Source of the DNA: Flavobacterium sp. 9R | GTDB taxonomy: Bacteria; Bacteroidota; Bacteroidia; Flavobacteriales; Flavobacteriaceae | DNA: 64,000 bases | Assembly (NCBI RefSeq): GCF_902506345.1 | Contig: NZ_LR733413.1 | Span: forward strand, 1,342,569-1,406,568 | Direction of reading: 5' to 3' | In this document: in pieces, positions 39,085 through 47,744 of the stretch | Layout: each line of letters starts with the position of its first letter | Numbering within the stretch: the stretch's first letter is position 1 | Program-made: the position numbers and the translations under genes | The notes under the pieces: model-generated | The model's database searches: none | What the model was told of the DNA's origin: nothing | Seen by the model: only the letters and a program-made list of their open reading frames with translations

Positions 39085-39626
39085 TTTGTCTTTTGGATTA
39101 AAAGCTTCAAAATGTCTTGTCCTTCTTCCCAAAGACCCAGATTCATTTCAGAATTGATGTGTCCTTTTCTTCCAATATTTATGAAATCACTTCCCCAGTT
39201 TTTGGACAATTCATAGGCTCTTTCCAAAGTCATGTAAGGGTCGTTTTCGCTTCCAACCACGATGGAAGGAAAAGGCAGTGGCTGCATAGGAATTGGTGCA
39301 AAATTCCAAATGCACTCTGGGGTATGTTCAGAGGAATCAACATCAGCGGGTGCTACTAATAGTGCTCCTTTAATAAAAGGATTTTCAGATGTCTTTGCCC
39401 AATGAGCCACTAAGATGGTGGCTAAACTATGCGCTACCAAAATGGTAGGTTCTTGTATGGTTTTTAGGGTTGCTTCTAAACGTTCGAGCCAGTCTCTGAG
39501 TAATGGTTGGTCCCAGTTATCCTGGGTTACTTTGGTGGTATTTGGAAAATGATTTAACCAAAAGTTTTGCCAATGCCCCACGCCTGAGTCACCTAATCCA
39601 GGAATAATAAGGAGTTTTGGTGTCAT
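39081..39626 (-). CDS. RBBP9/YdeN-type alpha/beta-hydrolase
   Basis: A 181-aa small serine hydrolase. LLIIPGLGDSGVGHWQ (5-20) is the RBBP9/YdeN N-terminus, and the nucleophile is S67 in VAHSLAT. The acid is probably in VGSENDPYM and the base in GRKGHINSE. Function of this family is poorly known. Its start overlaps the stop of the upstream exported esterase by one base, so the two are translationally coupled. Confidence 0.85.
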   Translation of the reverse strand: MTPKLLIIPGLGDSGVGHWQNFWLNHFPNTTKVTQDNWDQPLLRDWLERLEATLKTIQEPTILVAHSLATILVAHWAKTSENPFIKGALLVAPADVDSSEHTPECIWNFAPIPMQPLPFPSIVVGSENDPYMTLERAYELSKNWGSDFINIGRKGHINSEMNLGLWEEGQDILKLLIQKTN

Positions 39627-40453
39627 TATAATTTCTTTTTTAATGCTGTTATTCTTTTTACTTCTTTGATCAATAGCGGAAGTGCGGGTTCTACCATTCC
39701 GTGGTCAAATCCTTCTAATTCATAAAGTGTGGTTGATGAGTGGCCTTTGATTTTCATCATGCGCATCAAATAGGCATTTTCTTCGTAGCGTCCCAAAAGT
39801 TCGAGTTCGCGATCTCCAGTGATTAATAATAAAGGTGGTGCATCAGCTCGAACGTGAAACAAAGGTGCGAATTCGTCAATTATGGGTTGTGTGTCGGGAA
39901 TGCCTCTTTCTTTTCTGATTTCGAAATGAGTGATGGCTTGTCCGCTCAAAGGGATAAGCCCTGCAATGGTATTGGCATCGACGGCATAAGGTTGTAGCCA
40001 TTTTTTATCGAGTCCAATCATCATTCCTAGATAGCCACCAGCAGAATGTCCAGACACAAAAAGCAACGAGGAATCACCTCCGTATTTTGCGATGTTCTTA
40101 AAGGTCCATGCTACTGCGGCAGCGGCATCTTCTATACAGTTTTTTACTTTTGCCTTAGGCGAAAGTCGGTAGTTTACTCCAATAATGGCGAAACCTTTTT
40201 CTTTTAATCCAGATAAAATTTCTTTGTTTCCTCCTGATAATCCTCCTCCGTGAAACCAAATTATAGTGGCAAATCCTTTGCTGTTTTTGGGGTAGTAAAT
40301 ATCTAATACGCAACGTTCTTTGATGTAAGGGTCGGTTGATGCAACAGCTTCGTTGTAATAAGGAATGTTGTTTTCTTGAACATATTCTATTTTTTGTCCC
40401 CAAAGAATAGGACTTATGAGCAATAGTAGAAGGGCAAAATAGGTGGTTTTCAT
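39626..40453 (-). CDS. Exported alpha/beta-hydrolase, HSL/acetyl-esterase type
   Basis: A 275-aa protein with a signal peptide (about 1-19, ILWGQ). The oxyanion-hole motif HGGG (68-71) and nucleophile S137 in GHSAGG mark the hormone-sensitive-lipase-like esterase group. The acid is probably in TGDRE and the base in GFDHGM near the C-terminus. It likely hydrolyses short acyl esters in the periplasm. It is coupled to the RBBP9-like hydrolase gene downstream. Confidence 0.86.
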   Translation of the reverse strand: MKTTYFALLLLLISPILWGQKIEYVQENNIPYYNEAVASTDPYIKERCVLDIYYPKNSKGFATIIWFHGGGLSGGNKEILSGLKEKGFAIIGVNYRLSPKAKVKNCIEDAAAAVAWTFKNIAKYGGDSSLLFVSGHSAGGYLGMMIGLDKKWLQPYAVDANTIAGLIPLSGQAITHFEIRKERGIPDTQPIIDEFAPLFHVRADAPPLLLITGDRELELLGRYEENAYLMRMMKIKGHSSTTLYELEGFDHGMVEPALPLLIKEVKRITALKKKL

Positions 40454-40530
40454 GGATTGTTTTTTATTCCATAAATATATGATTTTTCAACTTTTATTTG
40501 GTGCATGTTATGAAAAAGAGTCGTCATTTT

Positions 40531-40606
40531 TAGCCCTGATGGAAGCGGCATCCTTGCTGGGGCTCTTTTTTTCTAGAGCCTCAGCAAGATATAGCGTACA
40601 GCAGGA
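40531..40606 (+). repeat. Dispersed hairpin element, copy B
   Basis: AGCCCTGAT, then AGCGGCATCC (40544-40553), a 14-bp stem (CTTGCTGGGGCTCT / AGAGCCTCAGCAAG with one G-T pair) and GATATAGCGT (40588-40597). Same flanks as copies A and C, different stem. It lies between reverse-strand genes and is opposite to both. Confidence 0.78.
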
Positions 40607-40642
40607 CGAGGCGTGAAGGATAAAAAGGATTTTTGCTCCAAA

Positions 40643-40676
40643 AAAAAGCCCAAAAATCAGTTGACTTTTGGGCTAA
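40643..40676 (-). terminator. Terminator of the PUR gene
   Basis: AGCCCAAAA / TTTTGGGCT stem; on the minus strand it ends in a long T run. Placed 19 bp after the PUR gene stop. Confidence 0.85.
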
Positions 40677-40694
40677 TGTAAGTGTTAATTGTTT

Positions 40695-41075
40695 TTAGAT
40701 GTCATCAAAATCGATATCTGTAAAGCTAGATACTTTTGGGGTATTTTCGCTTTCTACTGTTTCGTTTGAGAATTCTCTTTTGAAATCTTTTTGGTGTCTT
40801 TCCGAGATTACTTCTTCTCCTTTGTGGTTTAAAATGTAAGAAGTCATGTCGCTTAAAATTTCTTCGAAAGCTGCAAAATCCTCTTTATACAAGTAAATCT
40901 TGTGTTTTTTAAAGTGGAAAGAGCCATCTTCTTCGGTAAATTTTTTGCTTTCGGTAATGGTAATGTAGTAATCGTCCGCCTTTGTGGCTCTAACATCAAA
41001 GAAATACGTTCTTCTTCCAGCGCGAAGCACTTTAGAGTAAATTTCTTCTTTTTCTAGCATGTCATTTTCTCTCAT
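40695..41075 (-). CDS. PUR-domain DNA/RNA-binding protein (DUF3276)
   Basis: A 126-aa protein. EIYSKVLRAGRRTYFFDVRATKADDYYITITESKKF (read in parts) is the PUR-alpha-like repeat found in bacterial DUF3276 proteins. These form dimers and bind single-stranded or RNA targets. The C-terminal about 35 residues are acidic and probably flexible (SSFTDIDFDDI). The ATG at 41075 is chosen; the frame runs on to a TTG at 41108. Cytoplasmic, single-gene unit. Target unknown. Confidence 0.87.
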   Translation of the reverse strand: MRENDMLEKEEIYSKVLRAGRRTYFFDVRATKADDYYITITESKKFTEEDGSFHFKKHKIYLYKEDFAAFEEILSDMTSYILNHKGEEVISERHQKDFKREFSNETVESENTPKVSSFTDIDFDDI

Positions 41076-41139
41076 AATTCTTTCGATCCTTTTATAAATA
41101 GCAATCAAAAATCATAAAAAATTATTGATAAAACAACAT

Positions 41140-42918
41140 TTATAGTAATTCTTTTTCCGAAAGTTGTTTTAAATAAAGAGCGGAATAATAGCCGCTTTCG
41201 TTTATTAATTGATTATGAGAGCCTTGCTGAATTATTTGTCCATTTTCAAGGATTATGATTTTGTCAGCATTTTTTGCAGAGGAAACTCTATGGCTTACAA
41301 TGATGGTGGTTTTGTCTTTACAAATTTCGAATAGATTATTCAAAATTGCTTCTTCGGTTTCTGTGTCTACCGCTGATAAACAGTCGTCAAAAAGTAAAAT
41401 CTCAGGTTTTTTGATGATAGCTCTGGCAATAGAAACACGTTGTTTTTGTCCACCAGACAAAGTGATGCCACGTTCGCCTAAGATGGTGTCGTAACCTTTG
41501 TTGAATCCTTCAATATTGTCGTGAACCACAGCGCTTTTGGCAGCGGCGATAACCTCGTCATCGGTTGCGTTTTCTTTGCCAAACTTGATGTTGTTTTTGA
41601 TGCTATCGGAGAAAAGGAAAGCATCTTGAGGCACGATTCCGATACTGTTTCTTAAGTCGAATAAGTTCAATTGACTGATTTCTTTTCCATCAATTTTTAC
41701 TTGTCCTTCGGTGACATCATACATTCTGGAAATGAGTGATAAAAGCGTTGATTTTCCTGAACCCGTTTTACCAAGAATAGCCAATGTTTCTCCTTTTTTC
41801 ACCGTAAAAGATACGTTTTTGAGAGCTTCTATATTAGTGTCTTCGTAGGTGTAGCTTACATTTTCGAAACTAATGGTTCCATCTATACTGCTTGATGCAG
41901 GGTTATTGTTTTGGATGTCTGGGACAATTTTTAAGAATTCGTTCAAGCGTTTTTGGGACGCTTCTGCTTCTTGTACCATAGATGAAACCCATCCTAATGA
42001 GGCTACTGGCCAAGTTAACATATTGACATACAAAATAAATTCTGCGATGGTACCAATGCTTTTTATGGTTCCGTTGATGTACAGCATCCCACCAAAATAG
42101 ATAACCACTAAGTTGCTAATTCCAATTAACGCAAGCATCAACGGGCCAAATAAAGATTGTACTCTGGCAAGACTCAGGCTTTTGCTTTTGCTTTCTTCTG
42201 CAAGTGAGATGAGGTTGTTTTGTTGTTGGTTTTCTAATGAATAAGCCTTGATCACACGAATACCAGAGAAGATTTCTTGGGTAAAACTTGAAACTTTTGA
42301 TAAATATTGTTGGAAAACAGTACTTCGAATGTTGATTTCTGAACTTAGTTTGAAAATGGCATAGGATAGTATCGGTAGCGGAAGCAAAGTGTAGATGGTT
42401 AATCTAGGTGACACATTGTACATATAGGCAATTACAATCGCAAATCGAATAAAGGTGTTGATGGTATACATCACCGCTGGTCCCACGTACATTCGAACTT
42501 TGGAAACATCTTCGCTAATGCGGTTCATTAAGTCTCCTGTGCGGTTTTGTTTGTAGAAGTTTTGCGATAAGTTTTCGTATTGACGAAACACTTCATTTTT
42601 TAAATCAAATTCGATATGACGGGACATTACAATCAATGTTTGTCGCATCAAAAAAGTTAAAAATCCAGCAATAATTGTTGTAGCAATAATCAATAAAACG
42701 TTGTGAATGAGTTCTTCTCGATATTGACCAATGACCATTGTAGATGATTTTTCTACACTAGAAAGTTTGTCGAATTTTTCGATAGCTTCGAGAGAACTGC
42801 TAATTAATTTTGGAGTAAATAAGGAGAATATTTGTGCGATAATTGTGATTAAAATACCAAGAGAGAAACTGAATTTGTATTTTATAAAGTATTTATCTAA
42901 ATAACGTAATTCTTTCAT
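41140..42918 (-). CDS. ABC exporter, fused membrane and ATPase domains
   Basis: A 592-aa half-transporter of the MsbA/MdlA type. Six transmembrane helices occupy about 15-325, and the nucleotide-binding domain about 348-592. Walker A is GKTGSGKS (383-390), signature LSGGQ (487-491) and the H-loop SHRVSS. Walker B reads LLFDDCLSAVD, with D512 where the catalytic glutamate normally stands. That is the degenerate-site form seen in MdlA/BmrC-type subunits, which usually pair with a glutamate-bearing partner. No partner is encoded next to it. Substrate unknown (drugs or lipids are usual). Confidence 0.9.
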   Translation of the reverse strand: MKELRYLDKYFIKYKFSFSLGILITIIAQIFSLFTPKLISSSLEAIEKFDKLSSVEKSSTMVIGQYREELIHNVLLIIATTIIAGFLTFLMRQTLIVMSRHIEFDLKNEVFRQYENLSQNFYKQNRTGDLMNRISEDVSKVRMYVGPAVMYTINTFIRFAIVIAYMYNVSPRLTIYTLLPLPILSYAIFKLSSEINIRSTVFQQYLSKVSSFTQEIFSGIRVIKAYSLENQQQNNLISLAEESKSKSLSLARVQSLFGPLMLALIGISNLVVIYFGGMLYINGTIKSIGTIAEFILYVNMLTWPVASLGWVSSMVQEAEASQKRLNEFLKIVPDIQNNNPASSSIDGTISFENVSYTYEDTNIEALKNVSFTVKKGETLAILGKTGSGKSTLLSLISRMYDVTEGQVKIDGKEISQLNLFDLRNSIGIVPQDAFLFSDSIKNNIKFGKENATDDEVIAAAKSAVVHDNIEGFNKGYDTILGERGITLSGGQKQRVSIARAIIKKPEILLFDDCLSAVDTETEEAILNNLFEICKDKTTIIVSHRVSSAKNADKIIILENGQIIQQGSHNQLINESGYYSALYLKQLSEKELL

Positions 42919-43116
42919 TTTTTTTTGAGATTCGGACTTGTTTCTTTTTCTATTATTACTTTTTTGTTAAAAAAAGTAAGGTGTATGTTCTTTTGAGTCT
43001 AATAAAATTTTATGATATTGTCAAAATAACGATTTAAAATTAGGTTATGTTTGATTATTTTATATTTTTGACTTGAAATTTTATCAATTTTGTAAAATAA
43101 TAAAAACAACACGCTT

Positions 43117-44220
43117 ATGAATGCAACAATAGCAACCGCTAAGGAAATTCAAAAAATGGATCCTGTTTTTGGTCAAATGTCATTTGATGACCACGAACAA
43201 ATTGTATTTTGCAACGACAAAGATACAGGATTAAAAGCAATAATTGGTATTCATAATTCTGTAATGGGACCTGCTTTAGGTGGGACAAGAATGTTCAATT
43301 ATAGCAATGAATGGGAGGCTTTGAATGATGTTTTGCGTTTGTCACGCGGAATGACTTTTAAATCAGCAATTACCGGTTTGAATATTGGTGGAGGAAAAGC
43401 AGTAATTATTGGTGATGCTAAAACACAAAAAACGCCAGAATTGATGCGTAAGTTTGGTGAATTTGTCCACTCCTTAAGCGGAAGATATATTACAGCTGAA
43501 GATGTTGGAATGGAAACTGCCGATATGGACATCGTGAGAGATGTTACTCCTTATGTAACTGGAATTTCAGAAGAAAGAGGTGGAGCAGGAAATCCGTCTC
43601 CTGTAACTGCTTTTGGAGTTTATATGGGAATGAAAGCAGCTGCTAAACAACAATTTGGTTCAGATGTTTTAACTGGTAAAAAAGTTTTAGTACAAGGAAT
43701 TGGTCACGTTGGTGAAGCTTTGGTTGAGTATTTGACTAAAGAAGGTGCCTTGGTTACCATTTCTGATATTAATGAAGAGCGTTTGTATGAAGTTGGTCAA
43801 AAATACAATGCAACTGTTTATACTGGAACAGATGTATATGCAGAAGAAGTAGATATCTATGCGCCTTGTGCAATGGGAGCTACTATTAATGATACAACTA
43901 TTCATAAAATTAAAGCAAAAGTAATTGCAGGAGCTGCTAATAATCAGTTGGCTAATGAAGTGGTTCACGGTGCAATTTTGCAAGAAAGAGGCATTTTGTA
44001 TGCGCCAGATTTCTTGATTAATGCTGGTGGAATCATTAACGTATATGCAGAATTAGCACATTATGGTAAAGCAGAAATTATGGCTAAAACCGAAAATATC
44101 TACAATACTACTTTGGAGATTTTTGATTTTGCAATTGCTAACAAAATGACGACACATCAAGCAGCATTGACTATTGCGCAACAACGTATTGCTGAAAGAA
44201 AACTAGCAAATAGTAAATAA
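43117..44220 (+). CDS. ldh: Leucine dehydrogenase (Glu/Leu/Phe/Val dehydrogenase)
   Basis: Reversible NAD-dependent oxidative deamination of branched-chain amino acids. The 367-aa length matches Bacillus LeuDH rather than GluDH (about 420-450). K82 and K94 (GGGKAVIIGD) are the substrate-binding and catalytic lysines. A D near 115 (TAEDVGM) and SPVTAFGVYMGMKAA lead to the NAD-binding fold (VQGIGHVGEALVEYL, about 191-205). Cytoplasmic. It is transcribed alone. TATTTTTG at 43063-43070 may be the -7 box, with a leader of about 40 nt. Confidence 0.92.
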   Translation: MNATIATAKEIQKMDPVFGQMSFDDHEQIVFCNDKDTGLKAIIGIHNSVMGPALGGTRMFNYSNEWEALNDVLRLSRGMTFKSAITGLNIGGGKAVIIGDAKTQKTPELMRKFGEFVHSLSGRYITAEDVGMETADMDIVRDVTPYVTGISEERGGAGNPSPVTAFGVYMGMKAAAKQQFGSDVLTGKKVLVQGIGHVGEALVEYLTKEGALVTISDINEERLYEVGQKYNATVYTGTDVYAEEVDIYAPCAMGATINDTTIHKIKAKVIAGAANNQLANEVVHGAILQERGILYAPDFLINAGGIINVYAELAHYGKAEIMAKTENIYNTTLEIFDFAIANKMTTHQAALTIAQQRIAERKLANSK

Positions 44221-44240
44221 TAGCTTTATAAATTTTTAGC

Positions 44241-44300
44241 GTCTCAATTATAGAAAGGTTTTTTCGAATCTTTTATTAATTGGGACACTTTTTTATTTAT
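44241..44300 (+). terminator. Possible terminator after leucine dehydrogenase
   Basis: GTCTCAATTA and TAATTGGGAC can pair (one G-T), with a long loop of about 27 nt and a T-rich tail. Weaker than the other terminators here. Confidence 0.5.
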
Positions 44301-44344
44301 TAAATAAATTACTGTTCAAATTTTCATTTAAGCGATGAAATCCT

Positions 44345-44352
44345 TAATTTTG
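44345..44352 (+). promoter_or_regulatory. Possible -7 box of nusB
   Basis: TAATTTTG, 28 bp before the GTG start of nusB. -33 element not clear. Confidence 0.4.
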
Positions 44353-44380
44353 CAGACTAATTTTTAAAAGTTCTTACAAG

Positions 44381-45325
44381 GTGGTAAACAGAAGACACAT
44401 CCGCGTTAAAGTCATGCAATCCATTTATGCAATGCATCAAAATGGTGCTGATAATCTAGAAAAAGAAGAAAGATTTCTTTTTTACAGTATTGATAACATT
44501 CTAGATTTATACCTTACAATGGTGTCATCATTATTAGAAATTTGTAAAAAAGAACAAGTTTTTTTACACTTATCAAGTCAAAAACACCTTGCTACTCCTC
44601 AAGAACGCAAACCCAACGAAAAATTTATCAAAAATGCTGTTTTTCAGATTTTGGCTGAAAACAATTCTTTGAGTATCGCGATGGAAAATCGTAAAATCAA
44701 TAATTGGTCGTTGAACGATGATTACATTATTATTTTGCTTAATGCGATAAAAGAAAGTAAATTGTATGCTAAATATATGAGCAATACAGTTAATACTTTT
44801 GAAGAAGATAAAGAATTTATTGCAGCTATCTTTGAAGAAATTATCGTTCCGAATGACAAATTATACGAATATCTTGAGGACGATAAATTGACTTGGATTG
44901 ATGATATTCCGATGGTGAATACTCAAATTTTGAAACAGTTAAAAGCATTGAAGCCTCTTGAAGAAGATAATTTTAGAGTACCAAAATTATACAAAGACAC
45001 AGAAGACAAGGATTTCGTAAAGGATTTGTTCCGCAAGACTGTTTTGAATGAAAAAGAATTGGCAAAAACGTATGACGATAAAACGCCAAATTGGGACAGT
45101 GACCGTATTGCTGAAGTTGATACCATTATATTAAAAATGGCTATTTGTGAGTTTTTGAAATTCCCATCAATTCCTGTGAAGGTAACTTTGAATGAATATT
45201 TAGAAATTGCAAAAGAATATTCTACGCCTAAAAGTAGTATTTTTATCAATGGAATTTTAGATAACCTGGTAAAAGAATTAACTGAAAGCAAGAAGTTGGT
45301 AAAAGTTGGTCGCGGTTTGATGTAA
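44381..45325 (+). CDS. nusB: Transcription antitermination protein NusB, extended
   Basis: NusB binds boxA RNA with NusE (S10) to keep RNA polymerase elongating through rRNA operons. At 314 aa it is about twice the length of E. coli NusB (139 aa). The start is GTG at 44381, giving MVNRRHIRVKVMQSIYAMHQ; the RRHxRxxxxQxxY pattern is the NusB N-terminal hallmark. An insertion of about 150 residues separates this helix from the C-terminal helices (about 215-310: IAEVDTIILKMAICEFL, PVKVTLNEYLEIAKEYS, FINGILDNL), which match NusB closely. It is followed by yajC 61 bp downstream. Confidence 0.92.
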   Translation: MVNRRHIRVKVMQSIYAMHQNGADNLEKEERFLFYSIDNILDLYLTMVSSLLEICKKEQVFLHLSSQKHLATPQERKPNEKFIKNAVFQILAENNSLSIAMENRKINNWSLNDDYIIILLNAIKESKLYAKYMSNTVNTFEEDKEFIAAIFEEIIVPNDKLYEYLEDDKLTWIDDIPMVNTQILKQLKALKPLEEDNFRVPKLYKDTEDKDFVKDLFRKTVLNEKELAKTYDDKTPNWDSDRIAEVDTIILKMAICEFLKFPSIPVKVTLNEYLEIAKEYSTPKSSIFINGILDNLVKELTESKKLVKVGRGLM

Positions 45326-45386
45326 TCAATAATGCACAACATTTAAATTTAACAAAACAAAAAAATAACAAATTAAGATTTTTATT

Positions 45387-45659
45387 ATGGGACAATTACA
45401 ACAGTTTTTACCGTTTTTATTGATGTTTGTGGTGATTTATTTCTTTATGATTAGACCACAACAAAAACGTGCTAAAAACGAAAAAGAATTTGAAAGCAGT
45501 TTGAAAGTAGGGGATAAAATTGTTACAAAAAGTGGATTACACGGTAAAGTTGCCGAATTGTCTGAAACTACAGTTATTATCGAAACAATGTCAGGTAAAT
45601 TAAAGATGGAGCGTTCTGCGATATCTATGGAAATGAGTGCTGCTTTGGCTAAGAAATAG
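45387..45659 (+). CDS. yajC: Preprotein translocase subunit YajC
   Basis: A 90-aa inner-membrane protein of the SecDF-YajC holo-translocon. A single N-terminal helix (about 5-24: FLPFLLMFVVIYFFMIRPQQK) is followed by a cytoplasmic beta-rich domain (VGDKIVTKSGLHGKVAEL). Length and motifs are typical. Co-oriented with nusB and likely part of the same transcript; a strong bidirectional terminator follows. Confidence 0.95.
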   Translation: MGQLQQFLPFLLMFVVIYFFMIRPQQKRAKNEKEFESSLKVGDKIVTKSGLHGKVAELSETTVIIETMSGKLKMERSAISMEMSAALAKK

Positions 45660-45679
45660 TAGGTTCACTAATCAAATAA

Positions 45680-45720
45680 AAAAATCCCAAATTCCTAATT
45701 AGTCGGAATTTGGGATTTTT
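45680..45720. terminator. Bidirectional terminator, repeat copy 1
   Basis: Perfect 16-bp stem AAAAATCCCAAATTCC / GGAATTTGGGATTTTT, loop TAATTAGTC. Lies between convergent yajC and DUF6029 genes. Stem and loop are identical to the hairpin at 50687-50727. Confidence 0.9.
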
Positions 45721-45749
45721 TATGCAAGCATTAGAACAAATTATTTACT

Positions 45750-47219
45750 TTAAAATCTACAATTCCATCGGACTTCAACACCTTGAAAGTCTAGTACTTC
45801 ATAACAAATTCCAGCATTACAGGCTGGTCCGCCGCGGCGTTGGCCCGCAAAAAGAACTAGGCTGTTGGCATTGTTAAGTTGATATTTTACATTGGTCCCC
45901 AGCCAAGATTTTAACGATTTAGAGGTTAAAAACGTATCATTACTGAATTCTGATACTAAATTGATAATCCATTTGGATTTGAAGGAGTAACCGGCCACGG
46001 CAATATAATTTTGTGTACTTACTCCGTTTCTATCAAAGGTTTGAAACTCCAGTTCTGTTTTAATGCTAGACTTCTTGTCCGCTTTCCAATCAACATAAGT
46101 TCCCATGGCAATCCTATTTTTTTCTTGTTTCAGAGGATCGTTAGAGTAGTCACCAAAGATTTTTAAGTCATGTTTATCTAAAAGGGTAGTGCTGTATTCT
46201 GCAAAATATTCGCGAAACGAAAAGGTTCGATCCGCAAGCTTATTTGTTGCTAAGGCATGATTAACGGTTAGTACTCCGCCGTTTTCAAAAGTATAAAAAC
46301 CTTCAATTTGATAACCAGATTCATTCAAAGGTTGCGCCACGTGAGTGCTTCTGTTTAAAGTTCTATAGGTGTGCTCTTTGATTAATGCAGGCGGTTCGTT
46401 AATTCCTGATCCGATTAAAAAAGCATTGTATTGTTTTCCTTCAATAGCGATACCAAAATTTTCAAAATTTAAATTCAAGTTCCCATAGACTGCATGTGTT
46501 GAAGTGGATGAAAAATCTGAAAAATTAGAGTCATCGATCTCTTTTGCTCCTTCAAAGTAGTAGGACAAGAGTGGGGACAGTTTGCCTGAAATTGTAGCCA
46601 TTCCTAGCAATTGGTCTCCAGATGCATTACGAACATTTAATACAGCCGCACCAACTGTCTGTTTGTTGAAATTATAATCCGAATAGACAGCTACAATTTC
46701 GTCGGAGCGTCTAAAATCCTGATCTAAGGTTGGTGGGAAAACATTGTTTAATGGTTTACCGTAGATAAGCTTGGTGGTGGAGTTTTTAAGCTTGAGTGTG
46801 GCATTCACTCCCAAAATATCTCGCTGAAAATAATTTCTTGCGCGATAGCTCACATCTTCAAGGATTGCGCCAGGAATTTCAAAGGAACGTAATAATAGGC
46901 CTCGACCAATAGTTTCCTGATAATTACCCAATTTTACCGTAAGCCATTTGGAATTGTACTGTAACGAGGCTTGTGTTGCCTTGGTGAAATTCCTTTCATT
47001 AAACGGAGAATAATAGTTCTCTACTGTTAGCCCAGCTTTGAATTTATCATAAGTATAAGCGAGTAAAGATCTATTGTAAATGGATGAAAATTCAGAATTA
47101 TCGGTTGGAATTTTTCCATATTGGTATTCCAAAAGATTGTTTCCAGAAAACTGTGCCATTGCCATAAATCCGGTTAAGAGTAAAAGTATGGTTACCGTAA
47201 TTTTAAGGAGTATTCTCAT
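45750..47219 (-). CDS. DUF6029-like outer-membrane barrel with C-terminal cysteines
   Basis: From the ATG at 47219 (one base after the TlpA stop) the protein has 489 aa. A signal peptide (about 1-23, GFMAMAQ) precedes a repetitive beta-strand pattern ending in F, as expected of an outer-membrane beta-barrel. I believe it matches DUF6029. The last 25 residues contain three cysteines (C467, C472, C487) in GGPACNAGICYEV and RWNCRF, unusual for a barrel. It is last in an operon with two CxxC thioredoxin-fold proteins, so the cysteines may be a redox target. Function unknown. Confidence 0.78.
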   Translation of the reverse strand: MRILLKITVTILLLLTGFMAMAQFSGNNLLEYQYGKIPTDNSEFSSIYNRSLLAYTYDKFKAGLTVENYYSPFNERNFTKATQASLQYNSKWLTVKLGNYQETIGRGLLLRSFEIPGAILEDVSYRARNYFQRDILGVNATLKLKNSTTKLIYGKPLNNVFPPTLDQDFRRSDEIVAVYSDYNFNKQTVGAAVLNVRNASGDQLLGMATISGKLSPLLSYYFEGAKEIDDSNFSDFSSTSTHAVYGNLNLNFENFGIAIEGKQYNAFLIGSGINEPPALIKEHTYRTLNRSTHVAQPLNESGYQIEGFYTFENGGVLTVNHALATNKLADRTFSFREYFAEYSTTLLDKHDLKIFGDYSNDPLKQEKNRIAMGTYVDWKADKKSSIKTELEFQTFDRNGVSTQNYIAVAGYSFKSKWIINLVSEFSNDTFLTSKSLKSWLGTNVKYQLNNANSLVLFAGQRRGGPACNAGICYEVLDFQGVEVRWNCRF

Positions 47220-47220
47220 T

Positions 47221-47703
47221 TTAATTGGCATTAAGGTGTTTCTCAATAGCTGCGGTTACTTCTTCGGCATAGCCACCTGCATATCCTTCATGGATCCAGA
47301 CAATTTTGCCTTGCTCGTTGACAATTATTAATGTTGGAAAGGCAGCTAGATTCAACTGATTTTTAACATCAGAATTGATGTCAAGTAATAGAGGATAGGT
47401 TATTTTTAGGGAATTGCCCATTGGAACAGCTTTGGCAATGCTCCTAGGGCCATCACAATTAATACTAATAAAATTAACCCCCTTATTTTTATATTGCTCA
47501 TATACCGTATTTAGCTCAGGGATTGCTTTAATACATGGTTTACACCAGGTGGCCCAAAAATCAATTACAGTAAGCTTTTCTCCTTTTAATTCCAGAAAAG
47601 ACTTCATTGTATTTTGACTGTCTTGCAGTCTAAAATCTGCCACTTTTTGGGCTTGTACATGGAAGAAAAACAAGAATATGATAATGCTAAATGACGTTTT
47701 CAT
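47221..47703 (-). CDS. TlpA-like exported thiol-disulfide oxidoreductase
   Basis: A 160-aa thioredoxin-fold protein with a signal peptide (about 1-19, FHVQAQ). The active site is C54-K-P-C57 in WATWCKPCIKAIPEL, with the cis-proline segment AAFPTLIIV near residue 118-126. Such proteins reduce or isomerise disulfides in the periplasm. It sits between the thioredoxin-like lipoprotein and the DUF6029 barrel, with junctions of about 41 and 1 bp. Confidence 0.9.
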   Translation of the reverse strand: MKTSFSIIIFLFFFHVQAQKVADFRLQDSQNTMKSFLELKGEKLTVIDFWATWCKPCIKAIPELNTVYEQYKNKGVNFISINCDGPRSIAKAVPMGNSLKITYPLLLDINSDVKNQLNLAAFPTLIIVNEQGKIVWIHEGYAGGYAEEVTAAIEKHLNAN

Positions 47704-47744
47704 GAGTCCTTTTTTTTTAGTTTATTAAAGATCGGGAATTAGAT

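Noticed and set aside
44923..45342. 139-codon reverse frame within nusB
   Set aside because: Antisense shadow of the conserved NusB C-terminal domain.
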